Below are positions 45,515-57,496 of a stretch of DNA of 64,000 nucleotides, in pieces. The DNA lies in NCBI GenBank assembly GCA_022578605.1, contig MU394162.1:1-64000 (forward strand). The letters run 5' to 3'. Within the stretch, counting starts at the first letter, position 1; every line of letters starts with the position of its first letter. The position numbers and the translations under genes are program-made. This stretch comes from Camillea tinctor. Its lineage: Eukaryota; Ascomycota; Sordariomycetes; Xylariales; Xylariaceae. Below the pieces are notes generated by a model. That model saw only the letters and a program-made list of their open reading frames with translations. It had not been told where the DNA came from and ran no database searches.

Positions 45515-47171
45515 GGCGTAAAGGGTAAAGGGAATGGGGCGGATTTCGGGAGATGGTTCTACGGTTCTACGGTTCTACTCTAAGCGCAGGCCGAAGAGAT
45601 GTGATGGGTCAACCAAGGTTGGTTGGATCCATGAAGGAGAAGAAAGCAGAAGTTGATTAGTAGGGGCTAGGAAAGAGAAGAAGAAGAAGAAAAGGAGGAG
45701 AAGGAGGGGAATATTTGATGTCAAGTCTCTAGGTTAGCTAAGTTACTCTGATTAGCCAGAAAGGCTATTGTTGTTCAGAGATGAATTGGTGTAAGGAGGG
45801 AGAGTAAAAGGGTTGAAGTTGGTTGATTGATTACAAGAGAGGTCACCTGGAACGTGGGGCTGGCATCGCAACTGAGCTGGCTGGACCAGCTGCGAACGTC
45901 ATTTGACTAGGGGCTAGATAGGCACATGTCGGATAACTTATAGGTACCTACACTCCACAGATTGCGGAGTAGGTACCTATGTACTATGATGTAGGTTACT
46001 TACATAGATTAAGTACATATGTATATACCTACATACATACTTACACTAGGTAGATACCCCAATACCATATTGCTCTACTTTTAATGTACCAAGTAGCTTT
46101 GAAGTATTAAATAGTGCTTCTCGTAGAAAATAAATAAGTAAAATATACATAACCTTTTTAAGCAATATACAATTATTAAATGAAGCCATATATATACTTA
46201 GCTACACAATTTACAGCACTCTGTATGGTGCCTTACAATAAGTATTTGATCATTTCATACACTACTGTGTACATAAGATCAGTACAATGCAGAGCTGAAC
46301 TTGTTGCACCCACTTAACAGGAAGAGGGGGGGACATCGATAATGATGATTGGTCTAAAATATACCTAGGTACCTGGTAGGTAGAGCAGGAGACTTCCAAC
46401 TTAATGGAGGTCTTGCATTGATGGCAATAAAGGTGCTTGAAAACTAAGAGTTAATCATAAATAAATACCTACATAGTAGGTACCTACCTATGTACTATGT
46501 ATACATAGATTTTTTCAGCTTTTTTTTTTTTCAGAGAAAAAAAAAGTTTGTAATATTTTATACTTTGTACCTAGGTACACATGAATGTTCAGTAATATAG
46601 AGTACCGCTAGGTACTTAATCCATATAGTAATGTACATATGTACATGCAGCCAGGCTGCCTAAAGCAGGTACAACTCTGTGGTAAGTTACCACCGTTGCA
46701 GTTGCCAGGTCAACCCATAGCTCCTTCTGTTGTGGTCTTTGGTGGGTCAATTACCAAAAACAGACATAAACAGCACAAATTTGATTTGACAAGTGGAACA
46801 GTGCACTAAGTCACGCGTCTGTAACTTCACAAATTTCCTTATTCCATATGCATTTCCCCTCCAAACCCTTCCCCCCATGCAATCGGTACTTGTGGTACAG
46901 AAGTTAGACCATGTTTGAAATTGGTTCCTTTTTCTACAACTAACTTTTTTCATCATCGCCGTGCCATGACCTTTAATTGACGTGACGTCTATTTCACTGT
47001 CTCTCTATCATATGTTCATTTTTTCCCTTTCCTTTCATCGCCGATCCTGTTACCCGTAAACATTATTCCCCCCACCACACCGCACCGTACAATCAGTAAC
47101 ATCATACAATCAATAACAATACCAATAACCAATAACACCTGCGCCGACAATCAATCAAAGCTATCTACACC
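45515..47171. promoter_or_regulatory. Divergent intergenic region rich in TAGGTACCTA words
   Basis: Upstream of both the PHAF1-like gene (minus) and kinesin-5 (plus). From 45,940 to 46,660 it is packed with TAGGTACCTA, ACCTAGGTA and ATGTACATAC-type self-complementary words. The last 100 bp before the kinesin start hold ACAATCAATAAC-type repeats. No gene seen. Confidence 0.5.
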
Positions 47172-50100
47172 ATGCAGGGCCGCTCTCTCAGGGGCGATAA
47201 GCCCTCAGGGTCTTCCAGAGCCACGGCGGCCTCAGCGGCACGGAATAGTGCCGCAACACGTTCTGGTATCCGACCGCCCGCCTCGAGAACACCATCCCTC
47301 AGACACCAAGTCGCCACCCACAATGCTGCAGTCGCCGCTAGAATCGATCGTACTGCTGCTCCGTCCCCGGCCGAGTCTATGATGTCCACTGCCACTAGTG
47401 GAACTAAGCGCAAGGAACGCGAGTTTGAGGTCCCGGGATTTGAAGAGACAAATATCACTGTTGTCGTTCGATGCCGTGCACGCAATGAAAGAGAAGTCAA
47501 AGAAAACAGCGCAGTTGTTGTACGCGCCGATGCTACTAAGGGCAAGCTAGTCGAACTTTCCATGGGGCCCAATGCCTTAGGTGACAAGACGTACAACTTT
47601 GATCGTGTCTTCTCTCCGGCTGCCGACCAAAGCATGGTCTATGAGGATGTTGTTCGGCCCATAATTGAAGACGTAAGCACGTCTGCACGCATCAACCTTT
47701 TGAGCAGAGCTAATCCGTCTTATAGATGCTTGCAGGGCTTAACTGCACTATATTTGCTTATGGACAGACGGGCACTGGTAAGACATATACCATGTCTGGA
47801 GACATGAACACCAACAGTGGCCTCTTGCCGGAGGGGGCCGGAATTATACCCCGAGTATTGTATTCACTTTTCAACAAGTTAGACGGGGATGGATCAGAAA
47901 ACACTGTGAAGTGCTCCTTCATCGAATTGTACAATGAGGAGCTGCGGGACTTGATCGCGCGCGAGGAGAATACTAAGCTAAAGATATACGACGATACCTC
48001 TCGCAAGGGCCATGCTACAACCATTGTCCAGGGCATGGAAGAGTCGCATATTACATCTGCTGTCCAGGGCATCAAACTGCTACAGAGTGGCAGTCAGAAG
48101 CGGCAAGTGGCTTCGACCAAATGCAATGACCTTAGCAGTCGTAGTCATACTGTCTTCACTATTACTACCTATATCAAGAAAACCGGGGAGGACGGCGAAG
48201 ATTGCATTAGTATCGGGAAGCTAAACCTAGTTGATCTTGCTGGAAGCGAGAATATTCAGCGGTCAGGTGCAGAAAACAAACGTGCTGCCGAGGCAGGTCT
48301 TATCAACAAGAGCTTGCTTACCTTAGGTCGAGTTATCAATGCCCTTGTTGATCATAGCCCACACATTCCCTACCGCGAGTCCAAACTTACCCGCTTACTC
48401 CAAGATTCTCTCGGAGGCCGCACCAAGACCTGCATCATTGCAACCATATCTCCATCTAGGGTTAATCTTGAAGAAACCATCTCAACATTGGATTACGCAT
48501 TCCGAGCCAAGAACATTCGCAACAAACCTCAGCTGAACCAGTTGATCGATAAGAAGACACTGTTGCGAGAGTTTACTCACGAGATCGAACGTTTGAAGAG
48601 TGACTTGATCGCCACGCGACAGAGAAACGGCGTCTATCTATCCAACGAAGCTTACGAAGAATTGACGGTCGAGAGCGAATCGCGACGGATCCAGAACGAG
48701 GAGCAGTCTGCCAAGATCGAAACCGTCGAGGCCAATCTACGAAACAAGGTCCAGGAACTCTTTACCCTGACTACAAATTTTATGGGATTGAAAAAGGACC
48801 ACGAATCCTTGAAGTCTCAGTTTGATGACACCAAAGGTATCCTTGAGAAGACCGACGTTTTATTGCGCAAAACCCGCAAGCTTCTAGCTGAGGAAACTCA
48901 TGTTCGTGAAGCACATCAGAAGACCGAAGAACAGATGCACGCTATTGGCGGCGAACTGATAAGCACGCTTAACAAGACAGTCAGTCACATCGGAGGCCTG
49001 CACGCGAAGAACAGGCGAAAGTCAGATCTGCAGCTCTTGAATCGGGGCAACTGGACAATGGCCCAAATGGAGGTCTCTGACGTCACCAACTTAGTCGAGA
49101 GTCGTGTAGAGGCATTCTGCAGTGACCAGCAGCAAGTAATGTCTAGCATTTCAGAACGCATGCAGTCATTCGTCCAGGACGAATTACAGGAGCTTGAGGC
49201 AACACAATTACTTTTAGACCAGAACCTCGAACTATTCGCTCAGTCTAAGAAGGAGTTGATGGAGCAGAAGCAGATATCCAAAGAGGAGATGGATGAGACG
49301 CTTGAGGGCATTAAAGAGCTTCGAGATAACGTCAAGGAAAGGGTCGGCCACAGTCTTCAGGCTATTGCGACCGCTGCCGAGAAGATCTCTCAAGATGTTC
49401 TCACTGAACTAAATACCCTCAACAACCAAGCCCATACATCATACGCATCCCTGGGCCAAGAGTGCAAGGCGATTTTTGAGGCCTTGCTTAACCATCTTGC
49501 ATCCCAACGACAAGAGTCCGATGAACTCAGAGGACAACTCCAAAACGCCAGCGAGGAGTTTGTTCAGTCAAATGTTTCTATGGCGGCACAAGTGCAACAG
49601 ATTATCCGTGAAGAAAGGGAACGGTCTGCTGAAGAACGCCGTAATATGTTGGCTAAAATTACTACCTTGATCAATTCCCAGGCCGATGTTCAAGAGTCGC
49701 GCTTGACTGCTAAGGCTGCTACCATCCAGCAGAACGTTCAGGATAACAACGCTGCATTCGAAGGTCACTTGGCCGAGTATGCTCAAGGAATGGACGGCTG
49801 GGACGAGAAGGAAGACCAATTTATTGATGAGATGGTCAATTCCCGCGAGGCTTTGAAGACTAAGTTGCAGGATGACTGGACGGTATGTTCGCTAGTTTTC
49901 CTTTGGACTTTTCAAGTACTGACTATGCTACAGACCGCAAGCAACCACAACGCATCTATCCAGGGAACTACCAAGTCTGTTCACGCAGAAACCGTGCGGG
50001 TTGTCGATGAACAGATGAAGGACCTCGATGAGCAGATGACGTCGCTGGATGATTTTGTTACCCGGGCCAGATCACAAAATGCCCAGCACCACGACCAAAA

Positions 50101-50830
50101 CGCGGTTTCTCTAGCAAGTCTCTCCAGCACGGTCGAAGAATCATATGGAAGAATCGGCGATCACTTCAAGACGACATGCTCTCGTGTGGAAAAACTGGGC
50201 GCAGAAATGGATACGGATATCCAGACTACCCAGGACGCCTTAGAGCCTCTGTCAGAGAAGGTGTGCCAGCCACTTGCCAATCTTCGACAAGATATATCCA
50301 ACACGGCATTGCAAGAATACACGCCGACGGGCGAGACACCGCAGAAGATGACGTATCAATACCCCACTGAGCTTCCTCGTACCGAAGCGCGTGAGGCACT
50401 CATCGCGCAACTGAACGGCGAGCCCTCGCCTTGCAAGGCGCCTACGGTGTACGCGGATGGAGATAAAGCGCAGGAACAGAATAGGTCTCCATCTAGAGCC
50501 TTCTCATCAGACCACACTCTCCCGCTCTCGGATCGAATGTCGATGAATCTCCGTGAGGTACATCCCAATATCAACAATGCTGGCTCATTCAACTTGGACA
50601 CACGCACTAACTCCACGATCCACGAGTTCAGCACCGGAATGGGAGCAAGCGCAGATGTAGCCGAAGATCACACGATGCCGCTGTCTAAGAGAAGTCGGCT
50701 TGGACGGCCCAGGGCTGCGAAAGCAGAGGGTCGGGAGAATGAACCTCTTCTGACTTCAGCTGTGTCGGGGAGCGGGACCGATATCTTCTCGCAAAGCACT
50801 TCTAGGAGAAAGAGCCCACGACTCAACTGA
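47172..50830 (+). CDS. Kinesin-5 (BimC/Eg5-type) mitotic motor
   Basis: Plus-end motor that crosslinks antiparallel spindle microtubules. Three exons, 47172-47672, 47726-49882 and 49934-50830, give 1184 residues; the second intron (51 bp, GTATGT/CTACAG) is in frame and would otherwise read through as 17 residues. Motor domain: NITVVVRCRARNEREVKENS, P-loop GQTGTGKTYTMSG (from about residue 180), NDLSSRSHTVFTI (switch I), NLVDLAGSENIQRSGAENKR (switch II) and SKLTRLLQDSLGGRTKTCII. A neck and long coiled coil (to about residue 1000) follow. The BimC box with its Cdk1-type site is at about 1018-1031 (PTGETPQKMTYQYP). The tail is SP/TP- and Lys/Arg-rich, ending RRKSPRLN. Orthologous to Aspergillus BimC by domain order. 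Confidence 0.95.
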
Positions 50831-52535
50831 AGGATGGGAACAGCACAAGCACGTTATATGTGCATAATGGACAGGGATATGGACTTGTATGAGATGGCGT
50901 TCAGGAGAGGAAAGCTATGCTATAGGGTCATTCTGGCCTCTAAGCTTTTCTTCAGTTGGCATTAGGAGGGTAATTGCAATGGCGAAACGGAGTTGAGGGG
51001 ACGGCCTTCAGGAGAAGAAAGCTATGCTATAGAGCCATTCTGGTCACTAAGCTTTTCTCAAGTTGGCATGGAGGTTGACTGGTTCATGGTCATAATGGGT
51101 AATTGTAATGGCGAAATGGAGTTGAGGAGACGGCAGTGCATTCGTTTCTTTCTACGTCAGTAAGAAAGAAGGATGGAAGTGTTTGAGGTGGGCTTGTGAG
51201 AACATCCCCCCTTTACGATACGCTTCTGCGATTTTCTTTTGTCTAAGTACATACATGCATGCAGGCTTAGCCAGTATGCTAGATACCCCTGGAGTTTTCA
51301 GGTCGGTTGTGCTCTTGGAAGGGGAAAAGGGAGTAAGGGAGATTCTACGTAGAAAATGCTAAAAAAAAAAAAAACTTGTTATGGTATTACAATTTTTGTT
51401 CTTATATCTTGATTGTCTACCTAGTAGATAAATATCACATGAAGGAAGAAAGATGAAAAGAGGCGAAATGAGGAATAGAAGGGGGAGGAAGAGGGGGGGA
51501 GAAGAAAGGGGAAGCAAAAAAGGGGAAGGGAGAAGATTGTTTCTTCTCGCTAGGTTGGGTCCTTTTGCGTGGCCTCGCATGAGAACACGCCTATGGTTTA
51601 ACCTAACCTAGATGATTCAGGAGAGGCAGGCGTACCTTCAGGTAATATAAGGTACCTACTTCTAATACCTACAGTGCACCTAGGCACATATACATAGCTA
51701 CATGCATTGATGTAGAAGAGTAAGCCAACCAAAAGCTGTGTTACCGGTAGATTGAGGGCAAATTGAGGGCAGATAGCGGTAGTGGTTACCTAGCCTGAGC
51801 AAAAGGTACCCAATCACCTATACTACCTACATTGGTAGGTAGGTAAACATAAGATCATCAGCAGTACGTAACTCCCATAAATGGCTGCTGCACTTCTACT
51901 TAAATGTAAAAAGAAGGAAAGAACGTTTGAGAATGTTTGCTGCCACCCAAGAAACAGCCTAACCTTAGCTATGTAGCTTAACTTTCTTAGATGTGTTTTT
52001 GACTTACATTATAGTTTTAGGTTAGGTTAGATTTCCTTGCTGTTTCTTCCATTCTCTTCCCTCTTGTTCATTTTCTTCTTCTCCTTCTACATCTTTTTTT
52101 TCTTTCTTTTACCTACTGCATCGACTTCATATTCCCTACAAATTTACTCCCTCTCTCTATATCTCCTGTTTTCTTCCACATACAAATAATACACACACCC
52201 ACCACACACACACACTCTCTCTCTCTTTCTGCCCAGGTCTTAACAAAGGTTTTGATTTTGATCTTACCTACGATATAGCTTGGTCTAATAAGATACTGCT
52301 GAACTCGTAGGTTGGTACCGGTACGTACCTTAGAGAGCTCTACAAGTTCAACGGTATATTTACAAGGTACATATATTTTCTTCTCCCGGCTGCTCCCAAA
52401 CCTGCCCAGGCAACGTACGCACGCATCTTACCTTGTGCAAATGAAAAAACTTTTTAAATAAATTTTTTTCTTGCACTTTCATATCATCCTTCCAAGGTAC
52501 CTTAGTCAAAATCATCTCTGCTAGATTTAATTCTT

Positions 52536-52580
<45 letters not shown>

Positions 52581-52918
52581 CTCAACTTTTGAGTTTCCAT
52601 AGGTACAGCTGGGGTTACACAACTGCCTCATTGCCTCCAAATCTCCAACTTTATTACCGTCTGTGGCTGCGAAGCTTAAGAGCCCACCTGGGCATTCTTT
52701 TGCAGTATTCTAACCTACATATATATCCCAAGCTTCCCCAGGTACGCATTTGTTCCCCAGCACCCAAATATCGGTTCCTGTAATGTTACCTTACTGATAT
52801 TGGACTGATTTCTAACTTTTATCCTAGTCTCTATGTACCTGAGCTTCAATACCACCACACACTGCTACTACTATTCAGCCCCTCCAACATAAGACATACC
52901 CCTTTTGCCTCAGTCAAC
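50831..52918. other. Intergenic: diverged duplication, TAGGTACC words and a T44 tract
   Basis: Kinesin 3' flank and the 5' flank of the next gene. A roughly 110-125 bp segment is present twice in tandem (about 50,898-51,003 and 51,004-51,134). Each copy holds TTCAGGAG, GAAAGCTATGCTATAG, CATTCTGG, CTAAGCTTTTCT and AGTTGGCAT in order. TAGGTACC-type words cluster at 51,600-51,850. CT-rich leader-like sequence runs 52,040-52,240. A run of 44 T occupies 52,537-52,580. Confidence 0.7.
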
Positions 52919-52952
52919 ATGGCTACCAACATACAGTTTCTCAACATCGTCC

Positions 52953-52983
<31 letters not shown>

Positions 52984-54215
52984 TTTTGCTTTCCCCATCT
53001 TTCCTATTTTTGGCAATAACCTATTCCCGTTCTTCCCTACAATCCCGCCTGAATCTAACGCCGTGGTTGTCTGTGCAGTATGCGGTGGTATTTGCAAGCC
53101 AACGGTTCGTAATAAATCCTCATCATGGTTTCATATACACAAGCTAATTCTATTCTTTTTCTCTTTTCCCCTTTTTCAAATAGACTGCCTCACCCCTGGC
53201 GAACTTTGAGTCTCATGACCGCGACTGGATGCATCCAATGCTCATCAAGGCTAAGCCTAAATATCAAGATTGGCGCAAACAGCCCTTCACTGCACGGGCT
53301 TTCAACCGAATAGATGATGAATTGTTCATCGAGATGGGCGTCTCTCGTTTTATTGGTGGTGCAGGTGGATTCTATGTCTCCAACCCAGCTAAAAACTCTG
53401 GAGTATCCAATGTCTCTATCAACACCAGCCTCTCAGAAATGGCCATTCCTGTTCACCGCAACTGTCTTGATCTTGCCAAAATCTTCTGTCGGTATCAGGC
53501 TCGCTTCGATATCGACTTCCGCAGCGCTGGCGGTGGTGCACCCTCCAGCCTCGCTCACCTCTACGAAATTTGGTGCAAACGTGCCATTGCCATTTGTCCC
53601 AACGGCGTTATGACCAAGCCCTTCAAGGAACCGACTAATTACATGGGCGCCCCTTGGGCAAAACTCCTTGACGACTACGTCAAGATTTTAGAAAATGACA
53701 AGAGCCTGTGCAAGTATGAGGCTAATCCAATGTACCCGGGCGATATCACAACGAGAGTCATTTGCAAATACCTGCAGCCCCTGGACACCAATGACCTGGA
53801 GCCAAGTCCAGAGATAGCCGAATGCTGGAAGCGCATCGAGAACATGCCCTTGGAAATTGGTGTGCGTATAATTGAAGCGATTGAACCTTTTGAGGATGGC
53901 TTAACAAAGGCTTGCTTGAAGCCTACGCGCGTTTTGCACAACGACTGGTGGAGAGAGAAGTTAATGTCAGGTACCTTGATTCCCTGGTTGTTTGACCTCG
54001 ATAATACGTTGGTGGACCAGCATTCCCTGAAATACGGCCATGAGGACTGGGACTGGGAGCGCTTATGCCGCCAACTTGCCCAGCCGGATGTCTTCGAAGA
54101 AGGCGGTATTCTCTACGGCGTCTCGGACCACCTCTGGAACCGACATCGCATCTGGAAAGTATTGAACGCAGCCCGATTAGGCCACATGGTCTTCGAGCTC
54201 CCTGATGAGATCTAA
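52919..54215 (+). CDS. Unrecognised fungal protein, 405 aa
   Basis: Two exons, 52919-53104 and 53184-54215 (phase 0, intron 79 bp ending CAAATAG), give 405 residues. The N-terminal 40 residues include NQNQNQNQN encoded by a CCAGAA repeat, then a Pro/Phe-rich stretch. A CAVCGGIC motif near residue 55 could bind zinc with later Cys/His. The second exon starts TASPLANFESHDRDWMHPM, has IPVHRNCLDLAKIFCRYQ, and near residue 260-275 the F-box-like phrase MPLEIGVRIIEAIEPF. The C-terminus, HLWNRHRIWKVLNAARLGHM, is rich in aromatic residues. It resembles the many fungal proteins with a Cys-motif head and a degenerate F-box-like segment, but I cannot assign a family or role. Confidence 0.8.
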
Positions 54216-57200
54216 GGATGCGTTCTATACGAAGGTCCAACTAGAACACATGATGGTGGGTGCTTGAACTTGTTTGAAGGAGTTGTTTTCTTGCAGATAC
54301 GCTGGATCACGAAGCTCGAAGCATGGATCCTTTGTTCCTTGGCATGGGCATATATGCTGGCCAGCGACATCTGTCCCTCTCTACCCCTCCCGTTAGTCTC
54401 TGGTCTAAACCACACCGGTAAACTATATACCACTGCGATTGATACCAAAGACGCGTTGAAATTGTCGTTTTACTCTCGTATTTTCACTTTTCTGCTATTT
54501 TCGCCGACCGCCGAGGTTCTGGACATGCCGCATTGGAATCGGGGGGTCTGGGTTCCGTCGTATAGGCTCTCCGACTCAGAATGAGGCAGTGCTCACACGA
54601 CGCACAACACGCAGATGCAATATTTTGGCGCCAGTTGAAACGATTTGGCCGGATGCCGGGTGGAATGATGTTCATGTGGAGGTTCATGTGGATGTTCGGC
54701 CAGCTATGCAACGATCCTAAGCATAGCTTGAGCTGCAATCTCTGTAAATAATTCACGAAAGAGCAATCCGGTAAATGATTGCTCTTTAGTGAAGCTTTGT
54801 AATTAGTAATTGATGGCTTAGAACTGGTACTGGTTCTAGTTCTAGTTAGCTATCTCTTGTAATGTTTGGGATTTGACTATATGGCGAATGCATTTTCTTC
54901 ATTACACATGCATTTTCTGTCTTTCTTTTTATTATTATTATTTTCTTCCGTATTTGTGCTTATTCGTAGTGTAGTGTATAAGTAAATTTTAAGAAGCGTT
55001 GTTGAAAGATGCTTTTTGGTGGATCAATCCCCTCATCCACCTTCCCACTGGAGAAGCGTGGATCTCGGTACATAAAAGTGTGTGTGTGTGTGTGTGTGTG
55101 TTAGTGAGGCAGTGAGGGTAGGCAGGTAGTATATACTCCGCAGGCAGGCTATGTTATGTATGCAACCTAGGTATGTATGTGGTGTACATAAATAACCTAT
55201 TTGCCTATCTGATATGTATGGTCTTTTTATTTCAGGGTTTCCAGTCGTTACCTGATTATGTCAGTTCATCATAGCCAAGTTTTGGATTTCAGAATTGAAA
55301 CTGATTAATCAGCTGCAGGGGGTACGACTTCTAACGAGGATACGGTTCCTTCCGAGCAAGAGACCGATGAACGAAGGAAGAAAAAGCAATTTTATAGCGT
55401 TTTTTCTAGAACCAATGGAACGTCGCGTGCGTGCTTCTGTTGTACATACTAACCTAACTATAGCTAAAGGCTATTAAAGAAAAATAACCTAAATCGTTTA
55501 GGCTTAGACCATGCCGATACATATCAATTAACCTAGTGTAAAAAGGGAACGAAGATGATTCTGTTACGTTAATAGAAACTCGTCAAATTTATAGTGAATA
55601 GGTTATTTTGTCTTCTGTTTTGCCAAGAAAACGATACATGTTGTATAATGCGTCCTACATGTATGTAACATATCATATTATTCTGAGTCTCGGAAGTTCG
55701 GTACTAGAACATGTATAGGAAAACCTAAACCAGTTGACATTATACTTACACAGTATACTCTTAACTAACTAACATGCTTACACATGTAAGCACTTAAGTA
55801 TACAGTTTAAACCTACATACAACATACATTGAGTGAAACGTATAGAAGGAAAGTACATGTCAATGTCTTACATAAATAAATTCATCTTAATTTTTTTATA
55901 GAAAAGTCTAGGCTTCTTTTACAAACACCTTTTACACCATTTTTTTCTTCTCTTCTTTTCTACCTTTCCATTTATGTACAGCAAACGCAACTCTTCCAGG
56001 ATCGTTTGGAGGGGGGGCGTGGTTGACTCCACCTTCTTACATTGTCCTTATCGTCCGGGAACGCAGGCCCTTGCATTGCAGCAGCGGCTGATCCCCGCTG
56101 CAAGTACACAATTGCTCACCTATTTGAAGAAACGGAATAGATGATAAGCGATACTGGGGAGGAGGGGAGGGGGATGAGAGTAGGGTGAGGAGAACAAGAA
56201 GAAGACGACGTTGCCTTCGGCAAGCTGGCCCCTGCTCCCTTTATCGCCATCCCGATCAATGTCGATGATAAGACTGACCGGCCCGTTTTCTCGATATGGA
56301 ACCGAAACCAACAGCATTAAAGCATGTACCATTACATACACACATACTACAGTACTTACCAAGACTGCCACGCTTGCCACGACAACTACTGCTGCTGCTA
56401 CTGCTGCTGATACGACTCTGAGGTACTTTAAAAAAAAAGACAATGCTAAAGAACCCGATTGCCTACGGCATATATATATGTGTGCGTATGTAGCTGGCCA
56501 GCCCATGTCGAAAACTAGGTCTGCATCTATGTTTACTACATCTACATCGCCAACCACTTCCTAACCTAACCCCATGCCTTTGCTTTTTAGGAAGCGAATC
56601 CCGGAGTGTGTCTTGGTTTGTTAATCAGGGGACTTTTTTTACCCTTTCTCTCTTCCCAACTGCAGTATACACTGCATACTGTTGCTTCGCCCTCGCCATC
56701 TCACACGGGAGGAAACACAGCCAGTCACAGGTTTTCTTGTCTTACCTATCCTACTTATTTATTTCATTTTCCCCCTTCTTTTTCTTCACTTTTGTCTCTA
56801 TAAAAAGAACCGATCTACCTTCTGTCTCTTTTCCTCGCCTTCTTACTTGCTGCTCCCGCTTCCCGCCCACTTCGGTCCTGCAAGTTCTCATTGAAGTATT
56901 TGCTACTATGCTGCGCTGTCAGATCTGATAAGTCAGATTTTTCCCATGCAGCAAGGCAAAGCAAAAAAGGAAGTGCAGATTTCTTCTGTATGTATGTAAT
57001 ACCCAAGTACGTATATACGAATGCTACCGAGAATTGTCGTTTGAATCTCCAAGCAACTCCGCCCAACACCTCTTCTGTCTCTTCGCCGGCGACCCGTACG
57101 ACTTGAGAAGGGGAAATAAAAATCAATAAATGAGTATATGAAAGCCGAGAGGGGATCCGTGCCACACCATTCCTATTTGCGCGACAATACATATACATAC

Positions 57201-57496
57201 ATACATTGGTTACACATATACCGCGACCTTAGTTGAGGTTACTTGAATTTACCCTACCCAGCTCATATCATTCAAAAGACTAGGACGGCATCATCTCTAG
57301 AGAAAATCGTCAACTAGGAATATTGCAATAACAACCATAACAACAACAACAACCACTACTATTACCCATACTACGACTATAAAGCTTGGCTTGTTACTCT
57401 AATCCGTCTGCAGCGACTACACAACCTCTAGAAAAGACCCGTGTCGCTCAACGGTAACGGTAACAGTAACCTAGTTCAGTGAACCAAACTCAGATT
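54216..57496. other. Long intergenic region with GT microsatellite
   Basis: About 3.3 kb without a supportable gene. Contains a (GT)n run at about 55,078-55,102, TAGGTATGTATG-type words near 55,110-55,200, pyrimidine-rich sequence at 56,730-56,860, and ACAACAACAACC repeats about 140 bp before the permease start. Several 60-145-codon frames here (for example near 54,264-54,584 and 56,120-56,557) are low-complexity and lack family features. Confidence 0.5.

Noticed and set aside
54264..54584. 106-codon frame downstream of the 405-residue protein gene
   Set aside because: Ends without recognisable features and lies in the 3' flank; likely chance.
56120..56557. 145-codon minus-strand frame with Val-rich hydrophobic stretch
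   Set aside because: Hydrophobic part comes from a GCTGCTACTGC-type simple repeat; no family motif and no splice support.
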